This document shows positions 51,545 through 60,782 of a stretch of DNA of 64,000 bases, piece after piece; within the stretch, counting starts at the first letter, position 1, and each line of letters opens with the position of its first letter. The DNA is from VRUE01 sp963774555 (lineage in GTDB: Bacteria > Actinomycetota > Thermoleophilia > Solirubrobacterales > 70-9): assembly GCA_963774555.1 (NCBI GenBank), contig CAVZFL010000001.1:1798001-1862000 (forward strand), written 5' to 3'. The notes under the pieces were generated by a model, which made no database searches, was not told the DNA's origin, and saw only the letters and a list, made by a program, of their open reading frames with translations. Both the position numbers and the translations under genes were made by a program.

Positions 51545-53131
51545 GTGGCACCAGCAGACGACGCAAACCGCGTCCACATCTTCGACACGACACTGCGAGA
51601 CGGCGAGCAGTCGCCCGGGATCTCGCTGAACACGGCGGAGAAGGTCGAGATCGCCCAGCAGCTGGCGCGCCTGGGGGTCGACGTGATCGAGGCCGGTTTC
51701 CCGATCACCTCGCCCGGCGACTTCGAGGCGGTCGAGGCGATCTCCCGCAAGGTCGAGGGGCCGGTGATCTGCGGCCTGGCCCGCACCCACAAGGCCGACA
51801 TCGACGCCGCCTGGGGGGCGATCAAGGACTCGCAGCGGCCCCGCATCCACACCTTCATCTCGACCTCCGACATCCACATCGAGCACCAGCTGCAGACCGA
51901 TCGCGAGGACGTCAAGGGCCAGGCCCGCGCCGCCGTCACCCTGGCCAAGTCCTACTGCGAGGACGTCGAGTTCTCGCCGATGGATGCGACCCGCGCCGAC
52001 GTCGAGTTCACCGCCGAAGTCTGCGCGATCGCGGTCGAGGAGGGCGCGACCGTGGTCAACATCCCCGACACGGTCGGCTACACCACGCCCGAGGAGTACG
52101 CGGACTACTTCCGACGCTTGTACGAGCTGGTGCCCGGCCTGCACGACGTCGAGCTGTCGGTCCACTGCCACGACGACCTGGGTCTGGCCGTCGCCAACTC
52201 CTACGCCGGCGTGCTGGCCGGGGCGCGGCAGGTCGAGTGCGCCGTCAACGGCATCGGCGAGCGGGCCGGCAACTGCTCGCTGGAGGAGATCGTGATGCTG
52301 ATCCGGACCCGCGAGGACGTGCACGGCTTGCGGACCGGCTTGAACAGCAAGGAGCTGGCCCGCACCAGCCGCATGGTCTCGCGCCTGACCGGCTACGCGA
52401 TCCAGCCCAACAAGGCGATCGTCGGCCGCAATGCCTTCGCGCACGAGTCCGGAATCCACCAGGACGGCGTGCTGAAGGAGCGCACCACCTACGAGATCAT
52501 GGACGCGACCGAGGTCGGCCTGGAGTCGAACTCGATCGTGCTGGGCAAGCACTCCGGCCGACACGCCCTGCGCGACGCGCTGGACCAGCTGGGCTTCAAG
52601 GTCGAGGGCAACGCACTGAACGCCGCCTTCAAGCGCTTCAAGGAGGTGGCCGACCGCAAGAAGCAGGTCACCGCGCTGGACCTGGAGGCGATCGTCTCCG
52701 ACGAGATGCGCGAGAAGGACGATTCCCACGAGCTGGCCTGGTTCGAGGTCGAGGCGGGCTCGCGACGCGAGCCCCTGGCCCGCGTCGCGGTGAAAATGCC
52801 CTCCGGCGAGGAGGCCGTCGGCGAGTCGAGCGGCGACGGCCCGGTCGACGCGATCTTCCGCGCGATCCAGAAGGCCGCCGACACCGAGTGCGACCTGCGC
52901 CAGTACACGGTCGAGGCCGTGACCGGGGGAGAGGACGCCCTGGGTCAGGTGACCGTGATGCTGCGCGCGGCGGGCCGCCTGGCCACCGGCCAGGGTGTGG
53001 CCACCGACATCCTCGAGGCCTCGGCCCGAGCCTACGTCCGCGCCCTCTCCAACGCCCTGGAGGGCGCCGCCATCCGCGAGGCCGAGGCCGCCACCGCCGA
53101 GGCCGCCGTAGAGCGCACCCCAGGCCCCTAA
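51545..53131 (+). CDS. leuA: 2-Isopropylmalate synthase
   Basis: 528-residue HMGL-family enzyme committing acetyl-CoA and 2-oxoisovalerate to leucine. VHIFDTTLRDGEQSPGISL (near 8-26) carries the metal Arg/Asp pair, and HCHDDLGLAVANSYAGVLAGA supplies the metal histidines. GRNAFAHESGIHQDG and a C-terminal LeuA dimer (leucine-sensing) domain follow. GTG 51545 has GGAGGAGGA close upstream, one of the few strong ribosome-binding sites here. Confidence 0.95.
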   Translation: MAPADDANRVHIFDTTLRDGEQSPGISLNTAEKVEIAQQLARLGVDVIEAGFPITSPGDFEAVEAISRKVEGPVICGLARTHKADIDAAWGAIKDSQRPRIHTFISTSDIHIEHQLQTDREDVKGQARAAVTLAKSYCEDVEFSPMDATRADVEFTAEVCAIAVEEGATVVNIPDTVGYTTPEEYADYFRRLYELVPGLHDVELSVHCHDDLGLAVANSYAGVLAGARQVECAVNGIGERAGNCSLEEIVMLIRTREDVHGLRTGLNSKELARTSRMVSRLTGYAIQPNKAIVGRNAFAHESGIHQDGVLKERTTYEIMDATEVGLESNSIVLGKHSGRHALRDALDQLGFKVEGNALNAAFKRFKEVADRKKQVTALDLEAIVSDEMREKDDSHELAWFEVEAGSRREPLARVAVKMPSGEEAVGESSGDGPVDAIFRAIQKAADTECDLRQYTVEAVTGGEDALGQVTVMLRAAGRLATGQGVATDILEASARAYVRALSNALEGAAIREAEAATAEAAVERTPGP

Positions 53132-53133
53132 CC

Positions 53134-53165
53134 CCACTTTCGCCCCACAGGGGGGGCGAAAGTGG
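53134..53165 (+). terminator. Terminator after leuA
   Basis: Perfect 13-bp stem CCACTTTCGCCCC / GGGGCGAAAGTGG, loop of 6 nt, 3 nt after the leuA stop. Confidence 0.7.
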
Positions 53166-53166
53166 A

Positions 53167-53211
53167 TGCGTCTGCTCTTACACGTCATATGGACGTGCCA
53201 AAGCAGACGCA
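53167..53211 (+). promoter_or_regulatory. Hairpin with the next start codon in its apical loop
   Basis: TGCGTCTGCT pairs with AGCAGACGCA, and inside it CACGTC pairs with GACGTG, leaving ATATG as the apical loop. The ATG at 53189 is in that loop. It follows the leuA terminator by one base. It could restrict ribosome access to the DUF559 gene. Confidence 0.5.
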
Positions 53212-54134
53212 TGGACTCGACGAGCGGATCGCCGAGCTCGCCGAGCGGCAATACGGGGTCGTGGCTCGGTGGCAGTTGGAGACGCTCGGGGTTGGTCGAG
53301 GGGCGATCGAAGTCCGACTGCGGAACCGTCGCCTGCACCGCATCCACCGGGGCGTGTATGCGGTGGGGCACCGTGTCCTCTCGATTCACGGCAGATGGAT
53401 GGCCGCCGTCTTGGCGAGCGGACCCGGTGCTGTGCTCAGCCACGCGACCGCGACCACTTTCTGGGGTGTCCGCAGTGCCACGGGTGGGCCAATTCACGTG
53501 ACGACGGCGAAGAAGTGGCGCTCGTCGCCGCAGATCCGTCGCCACTGCTCGCTGTTGCCCAAGGACGAGGCGACGGTCCTCGATGGAATACCGGTCACGA
53601 CGGTCCCGAAAACGATTTTCGATTTCGCTGCGACCGCTTCGATCGACCAGGTGGAGAGCGCGATCCGCGAGGCCGAATACCGGCAGCTGCACGACCGGCT
53701 GTCGCTCGTCGACCTGCTCGAACGCTACCCGCGCCGGCGCGGCGCGCCACGCGTCCGTCTGGCACTCGAACGCATCGAAACGCTCCCTTCGGGCCGACCG
53801 AAAAGTCCGCTTGGAGGAAAGGTTCCTGCCCTTCCTTCGCCGCCACGGACTGCCACGCCCGCGCCTCAACGACTGGATATCAGTGGGCAAACGGCGCTTC
53901 CAGGTCGACTGCCATTGGCCGGGGACAGGGCAGATCGTCGAGCTCGACAGCTGGCAGGCTCACGGGACTCGGTCCGCTTTCAGGGATGACCGGACCCGAG
54001 ACCGCGTCCTCCGGACCGCCGGCTACGAGGTGACGCGAATCGCATGGGCCCAGCTCGACGATGAACCCGAGGCAATTGCGGCCGACCTGCGGCGGTTCAT
54101 CGGGACGGGATCCGGCGGGCGGCGGCAGCGGTGA
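53189..54134 (+). CDS. AbiEi-like N-terminus plus DUF559 nuclease-fold protein (one frameshift)
   Basis: About 314 residues. An N-terminal winged-helix part (LAERQYGVVARWQLETLGV, IHRGVYAVGH) resembles AbiEi-type domains. The C-terminal part (RRFQVDCHWPGTGQIVELDS, then RDRVLRTAGYEVTRIAW) is a DUF559/Vsr-like fold with D and E-x-D candidates for metal binding. One extra base near 53812 (CTTGGAGG) breaks the frame. Such genes are often multicopy in this lineage. The biological role is unknown; a defence link would be inference. Confidence 0.7.
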
Positions 54135-54210
54135 CGGCCGCCGCACCATCCCCAATACAAACGTATGTGATAGCGTACGGCCATTACCACCGTCACCGAC
54201 AGGAGCGTCG

Positions 54211-54798
54211 ATTCAACCGCCTCACCTGCCGGGCGAGGCGGCGGCAATCGGCGACCGCGTGCGCGCGCTTCGCGAGGCGATGGGGCTTTCGCTGCGGGAC
54301 CTGGGGGAGCGCTCGGGGGTCAGTGCGCCGATGCTCTCGCAGGTCGAGCGGGGGGAGACGAGCCCGACGCTGGCGGTGGCGGCGAAGATCGCCGCCGGGC
54401 TGGAGCTGACGCTCTCGCAGCTGCTGCGCCTGGACGAGGGCGAGCACGTGGCGGTCAGCCGCGCTGGCGATCGGCGCACGCTGGAGCGCGGGGGGCACCG
54501 CTTCGAGGAGCTGACGCCGCCGCTGCCGGGGCAACGGGCCGACGTCTCGCTGCACACGCTTGATGCCGGCGCCACAACCGGCGGGCGGGACGATCCGCCG
54601 ATGCACGAGCCGGGCAGTCGCGAGACCGCCGTGGTGCTCGACGGCACGCTGGTCCTCGTCGTCGATGGCACCCGGCACGAGTTGAACGAGGGCGACAGCG
54701 TCACCTTCGACGCCGATCTGCCGCATCATTTCGAGAACGAAGGCGAGGAGCCAACGCGTTTCTTCGCCGTGATCGCCGCCGGGTTGCGGCGGAGCTAG
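54211..54798 (+). CDS. XRE-family regulator with cupin sensor domain
   Basis: About 195 residues. HTH at residues 17-70 (VRALREAMGLSLRDLGERSG, SAPMLSQVERGETSPTL), then a cupin domain (MHEPGSRETAVVLDGTLVLV, GDSVTFDADLPHHFENEG). There is no ATG or GTG at the expected start. AGGAG (54201-54205) stands 5 nt before an ATT codon, which I take as the likely start; GTG 54259 would cut into helix 1. It directly precedes leuC with an AGGAGG between, so it may control leuCD. Confidence 0.75.
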   Translation: MQPPHLPGEAAAIGDRVRALREAMGLSLRDLGERSGVSAPMLSQVERGETSPTLAVAAKIAAGLELTLSQLLRLDEGEHVAVSRAGDRRTLERGGHRFEELTPPLPGQRADVSLHTLDAGATTGGRDDPPMHEPGSRETAVVLDGTLVLVVDGTRHELNEGDSVTFDADLPHHFENEGEEPTRFFAVIAAGLRRS

Positions 54799-54809
54799 GA
54801 GGAGGCCCG

Positions 54810-56196
54810 ATGCCGCAAACCATGTTCGACAAGCTCTGGGAGCAGCACGAGGTCTCCGACGGCCTGATCTACATCGACCTGCACCTGGTCCACGAGGTCA
54901 CCTCGCCGCAGGCCTTCGACGGCCTGCGCCTGGCCGGCCGCCCGCTGCGCCGTCCCGACAAGACCCTGGCCACCGCCGACCACAACACCCCGACCGACGG
55001 GACGATGGCGGCGCGGCTGATCGCCGACCAGCTCTCCCGGGTCCAGGTCGAAACGCTGGAGCGCAATTGCGAGGAGTTCGGCATCCCCGATCTACTCGCT
55101 GGGCTCCGATCGACAGGGGATCGTCCACGTGATCGGGCCGGAGCTGGGCGTGACCCAGCCGGGGATGACGATCGTCTGCGGCGACAGCCACACCTCCACC
55201 CACGGCGCCTTCGGCTCGCTGGCCTTCGGCATCGGCACCTCCGAGGTCGAGCACGTGTTGGCGACCCAGTGCTTGGTGCAGAAGCGGCCGAAGACGATGC
55301 GGATCTCCTACTCGGGCGAGCTCGGCTCGGGAGTCACGCCCAAGGACCTGATCCTGGCGACGATCGGGCGCCTGGGCACCGGCGGCATGACCGGCTACGC
55401 GGTCGAGTACGCCGGGCCGGCGATCGAGGCCCTGGAGATGCCGGGCCGGATGACGATCTGCAACATGACGATCGAGGGCGGCGGCCGCGCCGGCATGATC
55501 GCCCCCGACGAGAAGACGATCGAGTGGGTCCGCGGCCGCCCGGGCGCCCCCGCCGACTTCGACGCGGCCGCCGAGCGCTGGCGCCAGCTCCCGAGCGACG
55601 ACGGCGCCGCCTTCGACACCGAGGTCGATGTCGACGCAGCGGCGATCTCGCCGATGGTCACCTGGGGGACCAACCCCGGCATGGTCTGCGAGGTCACCGA
55701 CAGCGTCCCCGACCCGGCGGCGATGGACTCACCCGCCGAGCGCGAGTCGGCCGAGCGCGCCCTCGCCTACATGGGCCTGGAGGCCGGCACGCCGATGACC
55801 GAGGTCGCGCCGGAACGGGTCTTCATCGGCTCCTGCACCAACTCGCGGATCGAGGACCTGCGCGAGGCCGCCGAGATCGTCGACGGCCGCAAGGTCGCCG
55901 GCTCGGTGCGGGCGATGGTCGTCCCCGGCTCCCAGCAGGTCAAGGCCGACGCCGAAGCCGAGGGCCTGCACGACGTCTTCCGCTCGGCCGGCTTCGAATG
56001 GCGCGAGGCGGGTTGCTCGATGTGCCTCGGCATGAACCCCGACATCCTGATCGAGGGCGAGCGCTGCGCCTCGACCTCGAACCGCAACTTCGAGGGCCGC
56101 CAGGGCAAGGGCGGGCGCACCCATCTGGTCAGCCCGAAGATGGCCGCGGCGGCGGCGATCGAGGGGCATTTCGTCGACATCAGGGATTGGAGCTGA
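54810..56196 (+). CDS. leuC: 3-Isopropylmalate dehydratase large subunit (one frameshift)
   Basis: About 461 residues after removing one C near 55085 (ATCCCCGATC, restoring GIPIYSLGSDRQGIVHVIG). Aconitase-type 4Fe-4S enzyme: CGDSHTSTHGAFG carries the first cysteine, and GSCTNSRIEDL and AGCSMCLGMNPD the cluster ligands. AGGAGG lies 6 nt before ATG. It isomerises isopropylmalate and probably also citramalate from CimA. Confidence 0.93.
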
Positions 56197-56198
56197 AG

Positions 56199-56762
56199 AT
56201 GAGGCCGATAGACGTGATCGAGGGCAAGGTCTCGGTGCTGGACCGCGCCGACGTCGATACCGACCAGATCATCCCCAAGCAGTTCCTCAAGCGGGTCGAG
56301 CGGACCGGCTTCGGCGAGTTCCTCTTCTACGACTGGATCCGCGACGGCGAGATCGAGCTGGAGCCGAACCCGATCCTCGTCACCGGGGCAAACTTCGGCT
56401 GCGGATCCTCGCGCGAGCACGCTCCCTGGGCGCTGGAGGACTTCGGCTTCGAGGCGATCGTCGCCCCGTCCTTCGCCGACATCTTCTACTCCAACTGCAC
56501 CAAGATCGGCCTGCTGCCGGCGATCCTCGACGAGGAGCACTGCCGAGCCGTCGCCGAGGCCGGCGAGGCGCGGATCGACGTCGACGACGAGACGGTCACC
56601 TGCGCCGCCGGGGTCTTCAAATTCGAGGTCGAGCCCGACGTCAAGCACCGGCTGCTGAACGGACTGGACGACATCGGCATCACGTTGGAGAACGCCGGCG
56701 CGATCGACGCCTTCGAGCAGGCCGGCGGCGCCGAGCGCGGGCCGGTTACGACGGCGCTCTGA
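56199..56762 (+). CDS. leuD: 3-Isopropylmalate dehydratase small subunit
   Basis: 187-residue swivel subunit. DVDTDQIIPKQFLKRVERTGFG near 20-42, and GANFGCGSSREHAPWAL near 63-79 is the substrate loop. It begins 2 nt after leuC. Confidence 0.95.
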   Translation: MRPIDVIEGKVSVLDRADVDTDQIIPKQFLKRVERTGFGEFLFYDWIRDGEIELEPNPILVTGANFGCGSSREHAPWALEDFGFEAIVAPSFADIFYSNCTKIGLLPAILDEEHCRAVAEAGEARIDVDDETVTCAAGVFKFEVEPDVKHRLLNGLDDIGITLENAGAIDAFEQAGGAERGPVTTAL

Positions 56763-56763
56763 G

Positions 56764-57546
56764 GTGAGCGGGATGGCCGGCGCGATGAACAGCGGCCCGC
56801 GCGAGTGGGACGCCGAGACCTACGACGCGATCTCCGACCCCCAGTTCAGCTGGGGGATGGAGGTGCTCGAAAGGCTGGAGCTGCGCGGTGACGAGGACGC
56901 GATCGACGCCGGCTGTGGCTCGGGTCGGGTCACCGAACGGCTGCTGGAGCGCCTACCGCAGGGCAGCCTGCTCGCCGTCGACGCCTCCGAGGCGATGGTG
57001 GCGAAGGCCCGGGAGCGACTGGGGGAGCGCGCCTCCTACCTCGGCGCCGACCTCGCCGAGCTGGAGGTCGAGGAGCCGGTCGATCTGATCTTCTCTACCG
57101 CGACCTTCCATTGGATCCTCGACCACGAGCGGCTCTTCGCCCGTCTGCGCGCGGCGCTGCAGCCGGGCGGTCGCCTGGTCGCCCAGTGCGGTGGGCTCGG
57201 CAACGTCGCCGAGCACGCGCAGGCGATCGCCGCGATCGCCACGCGCCCCGAGTACGCCCGCCACTTCGAAGGTATGACCTTGATGTGGAACTTCGCCGGG
57301 CCGGAGGAGACCAAGTCCAGGCTGCGCGAGGCGGGCTTCGCCGAGGCCCGCTGCTGGCTCGAGCCGAAGCCCGTCACTCCGGACGACCCGCTGCGCTTCA
57401 CGATGACCGTCACCCTCGGTCCCCATCTCGCCCGCCTGCCTGAGGAGCTCCGCCACCCCTTCGCCGAGGCAATCCTCGAGCGCTCGCCCCAACCGCTGAC
57501 CCTCGACTACGTCCGCCTCAACATCGAGGCCAAAACCCCGGCTTGA
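56764..57546 (+). CDS. Class I SAM methyltransferase, trans-aconitate-methyltransferase-like
   Basis: 260 residues. Motif I is AIDAGCGSGRVTERLLERLP (near 45), motif II LLAVDASEAMVAKARERL, then FSTATFHWILDHERLFARL, typical of the trans-aconitate methyltransferase group. GTG is 1 nt after the leuD stop, so it is the third gene of leuCD. Yeast Tmt1 methylates both trans-aconitate and isopropylmalate, which makes a leucine-pathway side product a candidate substrate. Confidence 0.8.
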   Translation: MSGMAGAMNSGPREWDAETYDAISDPQFSWGMEVLERLELRGDEDAIDAGCGSGRVTERLLERLPQGSLLAVDASEAMVAKARERLGERASYLGADLAELEVEEPVDLIFSTATFHWILDHERLFARLRAALQPGGRLVAQCGGLGNVAEHAQAIAAIATRPEYARHFEGMTLMWNFAGPEETKSRLREAGFAEARCWLEPKPVTPDDPLRFTMTVTLGPHLARLPEELRHPFAEAILERSPQPLTLDYVRLNIEAKTPA

Positions 57547-57549
57547 GCC

Positions 57550-57596
57550 GGGTGCAACGTTTTCTAGTCCTGCCAGGGGAACAAAGCGTTGCACCT
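57550..57596 (+). repeat. Dispersed hairpin repeat, copy S3
   Basis: Arms GGGTGCAACG / CGTTGCACCT, G-T at the base. The loop TTTTCTAGTCCTGCCAGGGG plus AACAAAG is nearly that of S1. Begins 3 nt after the preceding stop. Confidence 0.7.
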
Positions 57597-57645
57597 GTCG
57601 CTGGGCCCGGCGTTGGATCGGGTACGTGCTTAAGATCGAAAGGGT

Positions 57646-58828
57646 ATGAGCGGGTCCAAGCCTCCCGCTGGAGCCGATCGCCGCGGGTCCGGCGTTGGGA
57701 CAGCGTCCTCGAGAGCGAGGACTTCGACGTCTCCCCGGGCGGCGAGTGGCGCTCGGAGCTGTGGCGGGTCGCCGTCACCCAGTTCAACCAGTCGGCCGAT
57801 CTGCTCGGTCTCAGTGCCGACGCACGGGCCCGGCTGCTCGAGCCGCGGCGGGCGATCGTCGTCAACTTCCCGATCCGCCGCGACAGCGGCGAGATCGAGA
57901 GCCTCACCGGCTACCGCGTCCAGCACACCTTCGCCCTCGGCCCGACCAAGGGCGGCGTCCGCTACGCGCCCGGCGTCTCGCTCGGCGAGTGCGCGGCGCT
58001 CGCTCTCTGGATGAGCCTCAAGTGCGCCCTGCTCGGCCTGCCCTTCGGCGGCGCCAAGGGGGGCGTGCGCTGCGATCCCAACCGCCTCTCCGCCGCCGAG
58101 ATGGAGCGCACTACCCGCCGCTTCGCAAGCGAGCTGGTGCCGGTGATCGGCCCCGACCAGGACATTCCGGCACCCGACATGGCGACCGGCGAGCGCGAGA
58201 TGTCCTGGTATCGCGGGTGGCGATCCAGGGCTTCGGCAACGTCGGCGCCGTGATCGCCAAGGAGCTGTATGAGCGCGGTGCCACGATCGTCGCCCTCTGC
58301 GACGTCACCGGCGGCATCGTCAATCCGGACGGAATCGACGTGCCCGAGGCGCTCAAATGGGTTGCCGAGAACCGCTTCCTGCGCGGCTTTCCGGGTGGGG
58401 AGGAGGCGACTCGGTCGGGCATGCTGGAGACGCCCTGCGACGTGCTGATCCCCGCTGCGCTGGAGTGCCAGATCACCAGTGAGAACGCGGCTCGCCTCGA
58501 CTGCGGCCTAATCGTCGAGGCCGCCAACGGCCCGACCACGCCCGAGGCCGACACGATCCTCGCCGAGCGCAAGATCCCGATCGTCCCCGACCTGCTCGCC
58601 AACGCCGGCGGCGTCACCGTCAGCTACTTCGAGTGGGCGCAGGACCAGCAGCGCTACTCCTGGAGCGCCGAGGAGATCGAGGTGCGGCTGCGCGACCACC
58701 TCGAGGCGGCGATGGAGCGCCTCGCCGAGGCGGCCGAGCGTTACGGCGTCGGCTGGCGCCAGGCCGGTCAGGCTGTCGCAATCGCCCGCGTCGCCGAGGC
58801 CGCCCGCCTGCGCTCCGTCTACCCCTAG
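57646..58828 (+). pseudogene. gdh: Glutamate dehydrogenase with internal deletion and frameshift
   Basis: Glu/Leu/Phe/Val dehydrogenase. The N-terminal catalytic domain is well preserved (YRVQHTFALGPTKGGVRYAP, LPFGGAKGGVRCDP with the catalytic Lys, PDQDIPAPDMATGEREMSW). At about 58210 it jumps straight to VAIQGFGNVGAVIAKELYERG, so roughly 55-65 residues usually found there (the hinge and start of the NAD domain) are missing and the frame shifts. A second frame change lies near 57695. ATG 57646 is 9 nt after TAAGAT. As it stands the enzyme would be inactive. Confidence 0.75.
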
Positions 58829-58848
58829 CCCTGGCTAGAGTGCCCGCC

Positions 58849-59925
58849 GTGGCGAGCACCCCCCGCATAGTCCTTCTGCCCGGCGACGGGATCGGGCCGG
58901 AGATCGTCGGCGCCGCCCGGCGCCTCTTGGAGGCGTTGGGCGAGTTCGAGTTCAGCGAGGAGCTGATGGGCGGCTGCTCGATCGACGCCCACGGCGAAGC
59001 GCTCATCGATGCGGTTCTTTATTCGTGCAAGGCTGCCGACGCCGTCCTCCTCGGAGCCGTCGGCGGACCGAAATGGGACACCACCGACCCCGACGCGCCC
59101 CGTCCCGAGCAAGGCCTGCTCGGCCTGCGCAAGGGCATGGGTCTCTACGCCAACCTGCGTCCCGTGCGTCCCAGCCCGGCCCTGGTCGACGCCAGCCCGC
59201 TGCGCCCCGAGCTGATCGCCGGCACCGACCTGCTGGTGGTCCGCGAGCTGACCGGCGGCATCTACTTCGGCGACAGCGGCCGCGACGGCGACACCGCCCA
59301 CGACACCTGCGAGTACTCGGCGGCCGAGATCGAGCGCATCGCCCGGGTTGGCTTCGAGGCCGCCCAGCGCCGCGCCGCCGACTCCGGCCGCGAGCCCCGG
59401 GTCACCTCGGTCGACAAGGCCAACGTGCTCGAGACCTCACGCCTCTGGCGTGAGGTTGTGAGCCGCGTCGCCCCCGACTACCCCGACGTCGAGCTCGACC
59501 ACCTGCTGGTCGACAACGCCGCGATGCAGCTCGTCTCCCGCCCGGCCGACTTCGACGTGATCGTCACCGAGAACCTCTTCGGCGACATCCTCAGCGACGA
59601 GTCGGCGATGCTCACCGGCTCGCTCGGGATGCTGCCCTCGGCCAGCCTCGGCGCCGACGGCGAGCCCGGCCTCTTCGAGCCCGTCCACGGCTCCGCCCCC
59701 GACATCGCCGGCCAGGGCGTCGCCAACCCGCTGGCGACCTTCCTCTCGGCGGCGATGATGCTGCGCCACGGCCTCGATCGCCCGGACGACGCAACCCGCA
59801 TCGAGTCGGCGGTGGATGCGGTGCTCGACCGCGGCCTCCGCACCCCGGACCTGGCGGGCGAGGGAGAGACCGCGGTCGGCACCGACGAGGTAACCGAGGC
59901 CGTACTGGCCGCTCTGAGCGCTTAG
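58849..59925 (+). CDS. leuB: 3-Isopropylmalate dehydrogenase
   Basis: 358-residue NAD enzyme. LLPGDGIGPEIV near 10, GAVGGPKWD near 70, the substrate arginines in GLRKGMGLYANLRPVR, and VTENLFGDILSDESAML with metal aspartates. GTG 58849 is 7 nt after TAGAGT (58836-58841). Stop overlaps the convergent gene. Confidence 0.95.
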   Translation: MASTPRIVLLPGDGIGPEIVGAARRLLEALGEFEFSEELMGGCSIDAHGEALIDAVLYSCKAADAVLLGAVGGPKWDTTDPDAPRPEQGLLGLRKGMGLYANLRPVRPSPALVDASPLRPELIAGTDLLVVRELTGGIYFGDSGRDGDTAHDTCEYSAAEIERIARVGFEAAQRRAADSGREPRVTSVDKANVLETSRLWREVVSRVAPDYPDVELDHLLVDNAAMQLVSRPADFDVIVTENLFGDILSDESAMLTGSLGMLPSASLGADGEPGLFEPVHGSAPDIAGQGVANPLATFLSAAMMLRHGLDRPDDATRIESAVDAVLDRGLRTPDLAGEGETAVGTDEVTEAVLAALSA

Positions 59926-60698
59926 GGCGCCGTTACCGCCCACTGGCCGTAGGCGAAGTCACCCGGAGCGCCGGCGGTTTTGAGCCCCAGCCCCAGTCGC
60001 GTGTTGTTCTCGAACGTGAGCGCGGGGATGCCGGATTCTTCGGTCGTGTAGACGCAGAGGTTTCCGCCAGTTGCCTGCGGGGTCTGCCCACCGCCCAGGC
60101 CAGCGCAGCTCGGGCTCGTTTCCCCTTTTTTCAGGATCGTGACCGCGGGGGCGTTCAGCAGCGGGAACTGGTAGGTGACCGCGCCACGGGCTTCAGCACC
60201 GAGGTCGAAGACTCCACGCAGCGTCTGTCCCGGTTTCAGCGTCGACAGCAGCGGGCCGATTTCATCGCTCAGCTTCGCGGCCGTCACCGATCCTTTGCCC
60301 AGCTTGGCGCTGGTCACGGCTTCGTTGGCCAGCTTCGGCGTGGTCACCGCTTCGTTGTTCAGCTTGTTGGTCGTGACGACGCTGTTCTTGATCGTTTCCG
60401 CGATCACCGAGGCCTTGGCCAGCTTGGCCGTGGTCACGGCGCCGTTGCCGATGTTGCCGGGGCCGACCGAGTTGGGGCCGAGCTTGCCGTTGATTACCGA
60501 CTTCGGCGCCAGCTTGGCGCTGGTCACAGCCTGCTTGCGGATCTTGGCCGCAGTGACGGCGCCGCGCTTGAGCTGGTTGGCGCCGACGCTGTTGCGGGGC
60601 AGGCCGGCGGCGACGGCGACGCCGCCGAGGGCGATGAACAGCGCCATCGTCCCGATCACGTTGGAGTAGGTGAGTCTGTTGCGAACTGCAGCGATCAT
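59922..60698 (-). CDS. Secreted AVTxxKL-repeat protein
   Basis: 258 residues. An N-terminal hydrophobic segment (VIGTMALFIALGGVAVAAGL, residues 14-33) is followed by about ten imperfect 10-12 residue repeats, AVTxxKLxxxSVxxxKL (about 40-145), likely a beta-solenoid. The C-terminal 110 residues form a separate domain with two Cys. AGGAG lies 9-13 nt before ATG. Similar proteins are common in Solirubrobacterales; no function is known to me. Confidence 0.75.
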   Translation of the reverse strand: MIAAVRNRLTYSNVIGTMALFIALGGVAVAAGLPRNSVGANQLKRGAVTAAKIRKQAVTSAKLAPKSVINGKLGPNSVGPGNIGNGAVTTAKLAKASVIAETIKNSVVTTNKLNNEAVTTPKLANEAVTSAKLGKGSVTAAKLSDEIGPLLSTLKPGQTLRGVFDLGAEARGAVTYQFPLLNAPAVTILKKGETSPSCAGLGGGQTPQATGGNLCVYTTEESGIPALTFENNTRLGLGLKTAGAPGDFAYGQWAVTAP

Positions 60699-60782
60699 GC
60701 GGGGGGCTCCTTTTCGGTTGACGCGGTCCTCTTCTGGGCTTGGCTCGAATGCCCTTGCGCTATCGGGCATACTTCTCCCAAC

